Part shown: positions 24,573-32,022 of the stretch, piece by piece
Numbering within the stretch: the stretch's first letter is position 1
Layout of the letters: the number at the start of each line of letters is the position of its first letter
Source of the DNA: Actinospineispora acaciae DSM 45401
GTDB taxonomy: Bacteria > Actinomycetota > Actinomycetes > Mycobacteriales > Pseudonocardiaceae
Length of the DNA: 64,000 bases
Reading direction: 5' to 3'
NCBI RefSeq assembly: GCF_000620785.1
Contig: NZ_JIAI01000007.1
Location: 368,134 to 432,133, forward strand
Notes under the pieces: model-generated
What the model was told of the DNA's origin: nothing
What the model saw: the letters and a program-made list of their open reading frames with translations, nothing else
Database searches by the model: none
Translations under genes and position numbers: made by a program

Positions 24573-25490
24573 ATGGACCCCACACCCGTGACGGTGCTCG
24601 GGCTCGGCACCATGGGCACGGCCCTGGCCGGCGCGCTGCTCGACGGCGGGCACCCGACGACCGTCTGGAACCGCTCGGCGGGCAGGGCGGACGCGCTGGT
24701 CGCCAGGGGCGCGGCGGCCGCTGGCCTCGCCGAGGCCGTCGAGGCCAGCGAGGTGGTGGTGCTCTGCGTCTCGGGCTACCCGGCGGTGCGCGAGATCCTG
24801 GACGCCCTGGGCAACGCGCTCTCCGACCGGCTGCTGGTCAACCTGACCACCGGCACCCCGGAGCAGGCCCGCGACCTGGCCCGCTGGGCCGAGTGGCATC
24901 GGGCCCGCTACCTCGACGGGGTCGTCCAGGCGTTCCCCCACCAGGTCGGCACGCCCGAGGCGCTGCTGCTCTACGGCGGCGAGCGGGCGGTGTTCGAGGA
25001 GCACGAGGCGACCCTGAGGCGGTTCGGCACCGCCACCCACCTGGGCGCCGACCCCGGACTGGCCTGCCTGTACGACCTGGCCATGCTCGGGCTCTGGTAC
25101 GAGGCCCAGCTCGGGTACCTGCGCGCACTGGCGCTGGTCACCTCGGCCGGGCTGGACCCGGAGGCGTTCGCCCCGTTCGCGGCCCGCCAGCTCGACTACG
25201 TGCGCGGCGCGGCCGCCGAGGTGGCCGGCGAGGTGCGCGACCGCCGGTATCCGCCGGGGCCGGCGCCGCTGGCCGAGCACGCCAGGGTGCTGGCCGACCT
25301 CGTCGAGATGCGGCGCGGGCTCGGCCTGGAGACGGAGTCCGACGAGCGGCTCGCCCGGCTGGTCGACGCCCGGATCGCCCTGGCCGGCGGCGCCGAAGGC
25401 CTGACCGGCCTGATCGAGTCCCTTGGTACCATGGTGGATGACTCCGTCTACCATGGAGGAAAGCGTGAGCCTCAACATCAAGAGCGATGA
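24573..25490 (+). CDS. Imine-reductase-like NADP-dependent oxidoreductase
   Basis: 305 residues. The N-terminal Rossmann motif VLGLGTMGTALAG and the NRS that follows beta2 indicate NADPH, as in 6-phosphogluconate/beta-hydroxyacid dehydrogenases. The C-terminal helical domain (DLAMLGLWYEAQLGYLRALAL) is like that of imine reductases, where Asp or Tyr replaces the usual Lys. ATG 24573 follows GGAGGG. Its last 26 bp overlap the start of vapB, so part of the vapBC operator lies inside this coding region. The TetR neighbour likely controls it. Confidence 0.82.
   Translation: MDPTPVTVLGLGTMGTALAGALLDGGHPTTVWNRSAGRADALVARGAAAAGLAEAVEASEVVVLCVSGYPAVREILDALGNALSDRLLVNLTTGTPEQARDLARWAEWHRARYLDGVVQAFPHQVGTPEALLLYGGERAVFEEHEATLRRFGTATHLGADPGLACLYDLAMLGLWYEAQLGYLRALALVTSAGLDPEAFAPFAARQLDYVRGAAAEVAGEVRDRRYPPGPAPLAEHARVLADLVEMRRGLGLETESDERLARLVDARIALAGGAEGLTGLIESLGTMVDDSVYHGGKREPQHQER
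25427..25456. promoter_or_regulatory. Candidate VapBC operator
   Basis: TACCATGG occurs at 25427-25434 and again at 25449-25456, 22 bp apart (two helical turns), and the first is extended to the palindrome ACCATGGT. The pair ends 8 bp before the vapB GTG, the usual site of antitoxin autoregulation, and is located inside the upstream gene. Confidence 0.5.
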
Positions 25491-25725
25491 GACGCAGCGG
25501 CTCACCCATGAGCTGGCCCGGCTGACCGGCGAGAGCCTGACCGCGGCGGTGACCACGGCGGTCCGGGAGCGGCTGGAGCGGCTGCGGGCCGAGCCGGCCC
25601 AGGTCCGCGCGCGGGCCGACGGGCTGTTGGCGATCGGCCGGGAGGCCGCGTCCCGGCTGCCCGCGCGGACCCGCGAGGTCGACCACGGCGAGCTGCTCTA
25701 CGACGAACGCGGGCTCCCCCGTTGA
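25465..25725 (+). CDS. vapB: VapB-type antitoxin (Rv0623-like)
   Basis: 86 residues from GTG 25465 with GGAGG 7 bp upstream. The N-terminus (SLNIKSDETQRLTHELA, then TGESLTAAVTTAVRERLE) matches the DNA-binding and dimerisation segment of Rv0623-type antitoxins, and the C-terminal LLYDERGLPR is the toxin-wrapping tail ending in the usual Gly-Leu-Pro-Arg. It should neutralise VapC and repress the operon. Its stop overlaps the vapC TTG start by 4 bp. Confidence 0.9.
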   Translation: MSLNIKSDETQRLTHELARLTGESLTAAVTTAVRERLERLRAEPAQVRARADGLLAIGREAASRLPARTREVDHGELLYDERGLPR

Positions 25726-26120
25726 TCGTCGACACGTCCGCGCTGGTCGCGATACTCCGCGACGAGCCGGACGCCGAGTCGTTCGCGCTCGCGCTGGCCG
25801 CCGCCCGCACCCCCCGGATGTCGGTGGCGAACTACCTGGAGGCCGCCGTCGTGATCGACTCCGCCCGCGACCCGGTGGCCAGCCGCCAGGTCGACAAGCT
25901 GGTCACCAGGGCGCGCGTGGCGCTCGAACCGGTGACGGCCGAGCAGGCACGGGTGGCCCGCGCGGCGTACCGGGACTTCGGCAGGGGCAGCGGCCACCCG
26001 GCCAGGCTCAACTTCGGCGACTGCTTCGCCTATGCGCTGGCCCGCTGCGTGGACGAGCCGCTGCTGTTCAAGGGTGACGACTTCGAGCACACCGACGTCG
26101 AGCCCGCGCCCCGCCCCTAG
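25722..26120 (+). CDS. vapC: VapC-type PIN-domain toxin
   Basis: 132 residues starting at TTG 25722 (TTGA overlap with vapB). The PIN acidic residues are present: D4 in IVDTSALVAIL, E40 in SVANYLEAAVV, an Asp in NFGDCFAYALA near residue 100 and the GDDF motif near 118. VapC toxins are Mg-dependent endoribonucleases that cut tRNA or rRNA. The TAG stop forms part of the CTAG at the left border of the MITE. Confidence 0.92.
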   Translation: MIVDTSALVAILRDEPDAESFALALAAARTPRMSVANYLEAAVVIDSARDPVASRQVDKLVTRARVALEPVTAEQARVARAAYRDFGRGSGHPARLNFGDCFAYALARCVDEPLLFKGDDFEHTDVEPAPRP

Positions 26121-26279
26121 AGCGTGTCCCGTGGATCTATGCCGAGCGAGCGGTGATCCAGATTGTGGCTCGCAAGGCCGAGGAGCCGCCGATACCGCTG
26201 TTGTATCGGCGGCGACGAGAACGCCGCGAGGCGCGATCTGGGCGCCGCGCAGCCGGCTGAATGATCCACGGGACACGCC
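26121..26279. mobile_element. Palindromic MITE with CTAG target duplication
   Basis: The 159-bp element has 17-bp terminal inverted repeats (AGCGTGTCCCGTGGATC left, with one terminal mismatch on the right) flanked on both sides by CTAG (26117-26120 and 26280-26283). The two halves are similar over their whole length and meet in a perfect 11-bp hairpin (26185-26195 with 26203-26213). It has no gene of its own. Ends and CTAG duplication resemble IS5-type elements, which could supply the transposase; none is in the window. Confidence 0.82.
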
Positions 26280-26525
26280 CTAGTTCCGGGCGGCGTTCGG
26301 GTAGGGCAGCAGGGCCATCTCGCGGGCGGTGCGGATCGCGGCCGCGACCTGGCGCTGCTGGCGCGGGCTCAGGCCGGTGACGCGGCGGGAGCGGATCTTG
26401 CCCCGGTCCGAGATGAAGGTGCGCAGCAGCGCGGTGTCCTTCCAGTCGACGGCGTCGAGCCGGCGGGCGCGAAGCGGGTTCGGCTTGCGCTTGCGGGGGT
26501 TCGCGGCCGCCGGGGTGCGCGCCAT
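26280..26525 (-). CDS. rpsR: Ribosomal protein bS18, cysteine-free paralogue
   Basis: 81 residues with the bS18 core (DWKDTALLRTFISDRGKI, ITGLSPRQQRQVAAAI-type helix). It has no cysteine, so it is the zinc-independent (C-minus) form that replaces the zinc-binding paralogue in low zinc. The TAG stop is the right-hand CTAG of the MITE. The ATG 26525 overlaps the rpmG stop (TGATG), giving an rpmG-rpsR operon read from the Zur-box promoter. Confidence 0.93.
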   Translation of the reverse strand: MARTPAAANPRKRKPNPLRARRLDAVDWKDTALLRTFISDRGKIRSRRVTGLSPRQQRQVAAAIRTAREMALLPYPNAARN

Positions 26526-26689
26526 CAGCGCTCCTCGCGGAACTCGACGTGCCGGCGCAGCACCGGGTCGTACTTGCGCAGCCGCAGCCGGTCCGGATCG
26601 TTCCGGCGGTTCTTGCGCGTCACGTACGTGAACCCCGTACCCCCCGTCGAACGCAACTTGACCAGCGGCCTCAACTCCGACCTCGCCAC
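26525..26689 (-). CDS. rpmG: Ribosomal protein bL33, cysteine-free paralogue
   Basis: A 54-residue gene from GTG 26689, preceded by AGGAG. The sequence starts ARSELRPLVKLRSTGG and contains TYVTRKNRRNDPDRLRL, the bL33 signature. The two CxxC pairs of the zinc form are missing, so this is the C-minus variant typically induced in zinc starvation. It is translationally coupled to rpsR. Confidence 0.93.
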   Translation of the reverse strand: MARSELRPLVKLRSTGGTGFTYVTRKNRRNDPDRLRLRKYDPVLRRHVEFREER

Positions 26690-26705
26690 ACTCTCACTCC
26701 TCTCT

Positions 26706-26726
26706 TGATAACGACATCCGTTTTCA
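26706..26726. promoter_or_regulatory. Candidate Zur box upstream of rpmG-rpsR
   Basis: A 21-bp imperfect palindrome of the form TGANAACG-N5-CGTTNTCA lies 17 bp upstream of the rpmG GTG. It resembles the AT-rich dyads bound by actinobacterial Zur, and cysteine-free ribosomal proteins are classic Zur targets. A zur gene is at 12142 in this window. Confidence 0.6.
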
Positions 26727-26795
26727 TCTAACGAGAGAGTAGCACCGCAGGAAACCTCCGTGCCCCGGATCCGGGGATGCCGTTAACGTCCGGGC

Positions 26796-27962
26796 GTGAC
26801 GTCCGAGTTCGTGCCGGGGTTGCGGTTGGCGCGCGGGTACCACGGCGAGGTGGTCCGGCCGCTGTTGGAGCGGTGTTTCCCCGGGCTGCGCCACACGGCG
26901 GCGCTGATCGGGCCGGGTTCGGAGGTCCTCGGGTTCGACGGCGAGCGGTCCACCGACCACGACTGGGGAGCGCGCCTGCAGATCTTCCTGACCGACGAGG
27001 ACGCGCGCCGCGCCGGCGAGGTCGACGCGATGCTCACCCGGCGGCTCCCGGCGAGCTGGCGCGGGCATCCGACGGCGTTCGCCCGCACCCGCGACCCTCG
27101 GGTCCGACACCGGGTGGAGTGCACGACCCTGGGCGCCTACCTCGGCGACCAGCTCGGCTTCGACCCGCGCGCGGGCGTCACGACGGCCGACTGGCTGGCG
27201 ACGCCGACCCAGCGGCTGGCCGAGGTCACCGGCGGCGCGGTGTTCCACGACGGGCCGGGCGAGCTCACCGCCGCGCGTGCCGCGCTGGCCTGGTACCCGG
27301 AGGACGTGTGGCGCTACGTGCTGGCCTGCCAGTGGCAGCGGATCGCCGAGGAGGAGGCGTTCCCCGGGCGGTGCGCGGAGGCCGGCGACCCGCTCGGGTC
27401 GGGCGTGGTGGCCGCCCGCCTGGTCCGCGACCTGATGCGGCTGTGCCTGTTGATGCGCCGGCGCTACCCGCCGTACAGCAAGTGGCTGGGCACCGCGTTC
27501 GCCCGGCTGCCCCCGCCGGACGGGCTGCCCGCCGACCTTGCCGGCGCGCTGACCGCGCCCGACTGGCCCACCCGGGAGAAGCACCTGGTCGCGGCGTACG
27601 GCGCCGTCGCGCGCGAGCACAACGGGCTCGGCCTCACCGAACCGCTCGACCCCGCCACCAGACGGTTCCACGACCGGCCCTACCAGGTGCTCGACGCCGA
27701 GCGGTTCGGCGCGGCGCTGCGGGCGGGCATCGAGAACCCCGAGCTGCGCCGGCGGCCGCCGACCGGGGCCATCGACCAGTTCGCGGACAACACGACGGCG
27801 CTGGCCGACCCCCGGCTCTCCAGGCCGCTCGGCACGGCATGGCGGCGCTCAGCGACCCCCGCGCGCGGCCTGCCCGAGCCGGGCGCGGACGGCGACTCCG
27901 GCGCAGGCGATCACCGCGATGCCGCCGAGGACTGTCGGCCAGCTCAGCCGTTCCCCCAGTAG
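26796..27962 (+). CDS. DUF4037 protein with nucleotidyltransferase-like motif
   Basis: 388 residues. Residues 38-60 (GPGSEVLGFDGERSTDHDWG) resemble the GS-x-ARG-x-SD-x-D pattern of minimal nucleotidyltransferases, and the remainder matches DUF4037 proteins (LGDQLGFDPR, RYPPYSKWLGTAF). The function is unknown; related proteins may modify small molecules or tRNA. Start GTG 26796. The last 114 bp overlap the 3' end of the converging EamA gene, and the low-complexity tail suggests that the ancestral stop has been lost. Confidence 0.72.
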   Translation: MTSEFVPGLRLARGYHGEVVRPLLERCFPGLRHTAALIGPGSEVLGFDGERSTDHDWGARLQIFLTDEDARRAGEVDAMLTRRLPASWRGHPTAFARTRDPRVRHRVECTTLGAYLGDQLGFDPRAGVTTADWLATPTQRLAEVTGGAVFHDGPGELTAARAALAWYPEDVWRYVLACQWQRIAEEEAFPGRCAEAGDPLGSGVVAARLVRDLMRLCLLMRRRYPPYSKWLGTAFARLPPPDGLPADLAGALTAPDWPTREKHLVAAYGAVAREHNGLGLTEPLDPATRRFHDRPYQVLDAERFGAALRAGIENPELRRRPPTGAIDQFADNTTALADPRLSRPLGTAWRRSATPARGLPEPGADGDSGAGDHRDAAEDCRPAQPFPQ

Positions 27963-28790
27963 CAGCGCGGCCCAGCCGATGGTCATCACGGGCTGCACCA
28001 ACTGCACCTGGCTGACCCGCGCCATCGGCCCGATCGCGAGCCCCCGGTACCAGGCGAAGAAGCCGAGGAACATGCTCACCACCGCCAGGTAGCCGAACGC
28101 CGCCCACTCGACAGGACCGCCGCTCGGGGCGCGCTCGGCCACCGACACCCAGCTCAGGGCGATCATCAACGGCGCGGAGAGGACCAACGCCCAGGACACG
28201 GTCTGCCAGGCGCCGAGCTCGCGGGCCAGCAGCCCGCCTTCCGCGTACCCGATCGCGGCCGCGACGACAGCGCCGAACAGCAGCAGGTCCGGCCACTCCA
28301 GCCCGCCGAGCCCGCCGCCCTGCAACGCGGCGAACACGACGGCCGCGGCCGCGCCCACGCCCGCCATGACCCAGAACGACGCCGGCGGCCGCTCGCGCCC
28401 GCGCAGCACGGCCATCACGGCGGTCGCGGCCGGCAGCAGCGCGATCACGACGGCGCCGTGGCTGGCCGCCGCCGTGGTGAGCGCGAACGACGTCAGCACG
28501 GGGAACCCCACGACCACGCCGCCCGCGACGACGGCCAGCCGGGCCCACTGGACGCCGGCGGGCAGGCGCTGCTTCGTCACGGCCAGCGCCGCGGCGGCCA
28601 GCAGCGCCGCGATGACCGCCCGCCCGCACCCGACGAACAGCGGCGACATCGCGCCGTCCGCCACCGCGACCCGGGTGAACGGCACGGTGAAGGAGAACGC
28701 CGCGACCCCGACCAACCCCCACCAGAGGCCGGCCCGCGAGGCGGATAGCACCGACGGTTTCGTGAGAGTAGCGCTATCGTCATACTTCAT
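27849..28790 (-). CDS. EamA/DMT-family transporter
   Basis: 313 residues with ten membrane helices and two EamA domains (for example AFSFTVPFTRVAVADGAMSP near residue 35 and YGYAEGGLL-type helix near 190). It is divergent from a MocR regulator whose start codon overlaps this one, so it is almost certainly the regulator's target. The start is ATG 28790, with GTG 28751 as an alternative that would free the regulatory region. The substrate is unknown; amino acids or vitamers are common for MocR-linked DMT proteins. Confidence 0.83.
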   Translation of the reverse strand: MKYDDSATLTKPSVLSASRAGLWWGLVGVAAFSFTVPFTRVAVADGAMSPLFVGCGRAVIAALLAAAALAVTKQRLPAGVQWARLAVVAGGVVVGFPVLTSFALTTAAASHGAVVIALLPAATAVMAVLRGRERPPASFWVMAGVGAAAAVVFAALQGGGLGGLEWPDLLLFGAVVAAAIGYAEGGLLARELGAWQTVSWALVLSAPLMIALSWVSVAERAPSGGPVEWAAFGYLAVVSMFLGFFAWYRGLAIGPMARVSQVQLVQPVMTIGWAALLLGERLSWPTVLGGIAVIACAGVAVRARLGQAARGGR

Positions 28791-28803
28791 GTCCGACGAT
28801 AGC
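28773..28803. promoter_or_regulatory. Inverted repeat spanning two overlapping start codons
   Basis: GCTATCGT (28773-28780) and ACGATAGC (28796-28803) flank CATG, which holds ATG of MocR on plus (28789-28791) and ATG of EamA on minus (28790-28788). Each arm contains TATCGT in the right place to act as a -10 hexamer 5-8 bp from the ATG it faces. Confidence 0.6.
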
Positions 28804-30201
28804 AGCCCTGAGAGGATCGCCGCCGAGCTGCGACGGTGGATCGCTGAGGCCGCACCCGGCGCGAAGCTGCCGTCGACCCGCTCGCTGGTCGCCAGGCACG
28901 GGGCGAGCCCGGTCACCGTGCAGAAGGCCCTGCACGGCCTGGCCGCGCAGGGCCTGGTCGAGACCCGCCCGGGCGTGGGCACCTTCGTGCGCGCCGTCCG
29001 GGTCGCCCGTCCGAACGACTACGGCTGGCAGACCGCCGCGCTCGGCTCCCCCAACCACCGGATCCCGGACCTGCCGGCCTCCCTGCAGTCCGTCCCGAAC
29101 GACGTGGTCGCGCTGCACTCCGGCTACCCCGACCGGGAGCTGTTGCCCCGGCGCCTGGTCCGCGCCGCGTTCACCCGCGCCGCCCGCACCGACGCCCTGA
29201 TCACCAGGCCACCCACCGCGGGCCTCCCAGACCTGCAGTCCTGGTTCGCGGCCGAGCTGGCGTCCGTGACACCGACCGGCATCACCCCAGCCGCCCCCAG
29301 CGACGTCGTGATCATCCCCGGCAGCCAGTGCGGGCTGGTCACCGCGTTCCGCTCGCTGGTCGGGGCGGGCCGGCCGCTGCTCATGGAGTCGCCGACGTAC
29401 TGGGGCGCGATCCTGGCCGCCGCCCAGGTCGGCGTGACTGTCGTCCCGGTCCCCAGCGGCTGCGACGGCCCCGACCCCGACGCGGTCGCGCGCGCCTTCG
29501 AACGGTCCGGGGCGCGCGCGTTCTACGCCCAGCCGAGCTTCGCCAGCCCGACCGGGGCGCTGTGGACGCCCGCGCTGGCCGATCGGGTGCTGGACACCGT
29601 CCGGCGCCACGGCGCGTTCCTCATCGAGGACGACTCCGCGTACGACTTCGGGATGACCGCCGACCCGCGCCCGGTCGCCGCCCGCGACGACGGCGGGCAC
29701 GTCGTCTACATCCGCTCGCTGTCCAAGAGCGTCTCCCCCTCGGTCCGGGTCGCCGGCCTGGTCGCGCGCGGGCCGGCGCGCACCCGGATCCTCGCCGACA
29801 CCCAGGCGGACTCGATGTACGTCAGCGGCGTGCTCCAGGCGGTCGCGCTCGACATCGTCGCCCAGCCCGCCTGGCTGACCCACCTGCGCCGGCTGCGCCA
29901 CGAGCTCACCACCCGCCGCGACCTGCTGGTCCAGAGCCTGCGCGAGCACGCGCCCGACGCACGGCTCGACGCCGTACCGAAGGGCGGGCTGAACCTCTGG
30001 GCCCGCCTGCCCGACGCCATCGACCTCGACCGGGTCATCCAGGACTGCGCCTCGGCGGGCGTCGTCCTCGGCACCGGGAACGAGTGGTTCCCCGCCGAAC
30101 CGACCGGGCGCTTCCTCCGGCTCAACTACGCGGGCCCCAACCCCGGCGCCTTCCCCGACGCGGCCCGCGTCCTCGGCCAAGCGCTCGCCCGCCAGTTCTA
30201 G
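28789..30201 (+). CDS. MocR/GntR-type regulator with aminotransferase domain
   Basis: 470 residues. An N-terminal GntR winged helix (GAKLPSTRSLVARHGASPVT) is fused to a fold-type I aminotransferase-like domain with the PLP lysine K313 in SLSKSVSPSVRVAG. MocR regulators use PLP-bound effectors to control neighbouring genes such as PLP synthesis or transporters. The start overlaps that of the divergent EamA gene by two bases, and no ribosome binding site is possible upstream if this ATG is used on a leaderless mRNA. Confidence 0.87.
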   Translation: MSDDSSPERIAAELRRWIAEAAPGAKLPSTRSLVARHGASPVTVQKALHGLAAQGLVETRPGVGTFVRAVRVARPNDYGWQTAALGSPNHRIPDLPASLQSVPNDVVALHSGYPDRELLPRRLVRAAFTRAARTDALITRPPTAGLPDLQSWFAAELASVTPTGITPAAPSDVVIIPGSQCGLVTAFRSLVGAGRPLLMESPTYWGAILAAAQVGVTVVPVPSGCDGPDPDAVARAFERSGARAFYAQPSFASPTGALWTPALADRVLDTVRRHGAFLIEDDSAYDFGMTADPRPVAARDDGGHVVYIRSLSKSVSPSVRVAGLVARGPARTRILADTQADSMYVSGVLQAVALDIVAQPAWLTHLRRLRHELTTRRDLLVQSLREHAPDARLDAVPKGGLNLWARLPDAIDLDRVIQDCASAGVVLGTGNEWFPAEPTGRFLRLNYAGPNPGAFPDAARVLGQALARQF

Positions 30202-30202
30202 A

Positions 30203-30222
30203 ACCCCTTTCTTCAACGGGGT
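30203..30222 (+). terminator. Hairpin after the MocR gene
   Basis: ACCCC (30203-30207) pairs with GGGGT (30218-30222) around a pyrimidine-rich 10-nt loop immediately after the MocR stop codon. The short stem makes it a weak terminator. Confidence 0.4.
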
Positions 30223-30257
30223 CAGCGATGTCACCATGGTTCCCATACATGGCACCT

Positions 30258-30273
30258 GTTCACATTCGTGAAC
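30258..30273. promoter_or_regulatory. Palindromic operator upstream of lactate permease
   Basis: GTTCAC-ATTC-GTGAAC is a perfect palindrome with 6-bp arms in the 109-bp gap upstream of the permease gene. A second short dyad, CCATG/CATGG, lies at 30234-30252. Confidence 0.45.
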
Positions 30274-30310
30274 GCACACAACGAAGTGTCGTCCTCTTTC
30301 GGAGGTCACC

Positions 30311-31948
30311 GTGTACGTCCAGAACCTGAACCCGACCGGTTCGCTCACCCTCTCCGCCCTGCTCGCGTCCTTACCCCTGCTGGCCCTGCTGATCGCGCTC
30401 GGCGGTCTGAAATGGCGGGCGCACTGGGCGGGCGCCGCGGCCCTGGTGATCTCGATCGTGATCGCGCTCGGGGTGTACAAGATGCCGGTCGGGCAGGCGC
30501 TGGACGCCGGGGTGTTCGGCGCCGCGCTGAGCGTGCTGGCCATTCTCTGGATCACGTTCAACGCCATCTGGATCTACAACCTGACCGTCAAGACGGGCCA
30601 TTTCGCGGTGCTGCGCCGGTCGTTCACCGCGATCAGCGACGACCGGCGGATCCAGTCGATCGTCATCGCGTTCTCGTTCGGCGCGCTGTTGGAGGCGCTG
30701 GCCGGGGGCGGTTCGCCGATCGCCATCTGCGCGGTGATGCTCATCGCGATCGGGTTCGGCCCGCTCAAGGCGGCCGCCGTCGCGCTGGTGGCCAACACCG
30801 CGCCGGTCGCGTACGGCGGGCTGGGCAACCCGGTCACCATCCTCGGGCAGGTCACCGAGCTGCCGCCGGAGACGCTGGGCGCGATGGCCGGCCGGCAGGT
30901 GTCCGTGCTCGCGGTGTTCGTCCCGTTCGTGCTGGTCGGGATCGTGGACGGGCGGCGTGGGCTGCGCGAGGTGTGGCCGGCCGCGCTGACCTGCGGGCTG
31001 TCCTTCGCGCTCGCGCAGTTCGCCTTCTCGAACTTCGTCAACTACAAGCTCTGTGACATCTTCGCCGCGCTGGTGTCGGCCGGTGCCGTGGTCGCGCTGA
31101 ACAGGTTCTGGCGCCGCGACGGCGTCCCCAACCGGCCGGTGACCGCGGGCGGGGCCGTCGACGACGACGCGTTCACCCGGCGGGTGGGCACGCCGGCCGG
31201 CGACTCGCGCGCGGACGTGGCCAAGGCGTTCGCCCCGTACGGGGTGGTCGTGCTGCTGTTCTCGCTGGCCCAGCTGCCCGGCATCAGCCGCGCGCTGGAG
31301 GCGCCGACCGTCACGTTCAACTGGCCGGGGCTGCACATCACGTCCCAGGCCGGCAAGGCGGTGTCGGTGGCGTACAAGCTGAACTGGCTGTCCGCGACCG
31401 GGACGCTGCTGTTCCTGTCCGGGGTGGTCACCGCGCTGGTGCTCGGAATCAAGCCGACGGTCGCCGCCAGGACGTACTGGGAGACGCTGCGCCAGTTCGG
31501 CTGGGCGATCGTGACGATCCTGCTGGTGTTCGCGCTGTCCTACGAGATGAACCTGTCCGGCCAGATCTCCACGCTCGGGCTGTGGCTGGCCCAGTCCGGC
31601 GCGTTGTTCGCGTTCCTCTCGCCGGTGGTCGGCTGGTTCGGGGTGGCGGTCACGGGTACGGACGCCGGCTCCAACGCGCTGTTCGGAAAGCTCCAGACCA
31701 CCGCGGCCGAGCAGCTGCACGCCAGCCCGATCCTGTTCGGCGCGGCGAACACGTCAGGCGGCGTGGTGGCCAAGATGATCTCCCCGCAGAACCTGGCGAT
31801 CGGCACCGCCGCGGTCGGCGAGGTCGGCTCCGAGGGCGTTTTGTTCCGCCGGGTGTTCGGCTGGAGCGTCCTGTTCCTGCTCGGCGTGTGCGTGCTGGTG
31901 TTCCTGCAGTCCACGCCGGTGCTGGGCTGGATGCGGGTGGGCGGCTGA
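30311..31948 (+). CDS. lldP: L-lactate permease (LctP family)
   Basis: 545 residues with about thirteen membrane segments. Strong LctP signatures are FGALLEALAGGGSPIAI (about residues 119-135), GTDAGSNALFGKLQ and FGAANTSGGVVAKMISPQNL near the C-terminus. Members take up L-lactate, D-lactate or glycolate by proton symport. GTG 30311 follows GGAGG. A perfect palindrome at 30258 is the probable control site; no lactate dehydrogenase gene is adjacent. It ends 11 bp before palindrome copy 4. Confidence 0.9.
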   Translation: MYVQNLNPTGSLTLSALLASLPLLALLIALGGLKWRAHWAGAAALVISIVIALGVYKMPVGQALDAGVFGAALSVLAILWITFNAIWIYNLTVKTGHFAVLRRSFTAISDDRRIQSIVIAFSFGALLEALAGGGSPIAICAVMLIAIGFGPLKAAAVALVANTAPVAYGGLGNPVTILGQVTELPPETLGAMAGRQVSVLAVFVPFVLVGIVDGRRGLREVWPAALTCGLSFALAQFAFSNFVNYKLCDIFAALVSAGAVVALNRFWRRDGVPNRPVTAGGAVDDDAFTRRVGTPAGDSRADVAKAFAPYGVVVLLFSLAQLPGISRALEAPTVTFNWPGLHITSQAGKAVSVAYKLNWLSATGTLLFLSGVVTALVLGIKPTVAARTYWETLRQFGWAIVTILLVFALSYEMNLSGQISTLGLWLAQSGALFAFLSPVVGWFGVAVTGTDAGSNALFGKLQTTAAEQLHASPILFGAANTSGGVVAKMISPQNLAIGTAAVGEVGSEGVLFRRVFGWSVLFLLGVCVLVFLQSTPVLGWMRVGG

Positions 31949-31958
31949 CCCTGTGGAC

Positions 31959-32008
31959 AACCCGTGAGTGGCTAGGGCCGTCATAGCGGCCCTAGCCACT
32001 CACGGGTT
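31959..32008. repeat. Dispersed palindromic repeat, copy 4
   Basis: This is the most regular copy: 22-bp arms at 31959-31980 and 31987-32008 are perfectly complementary across the 6-nt loop TCATAG. It lies between converging genes (stops at 31948 and 32023). Confidence 0.95.
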
Positions 32009-32022
32009 TGGCCACGGGCGGC

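Noticed and set aside
26032..26283. An 83-residue frame running from vapC through the MITE
   Set aside because: It is out of frame with vapC, has no start signal and is mostly MITE sequence.
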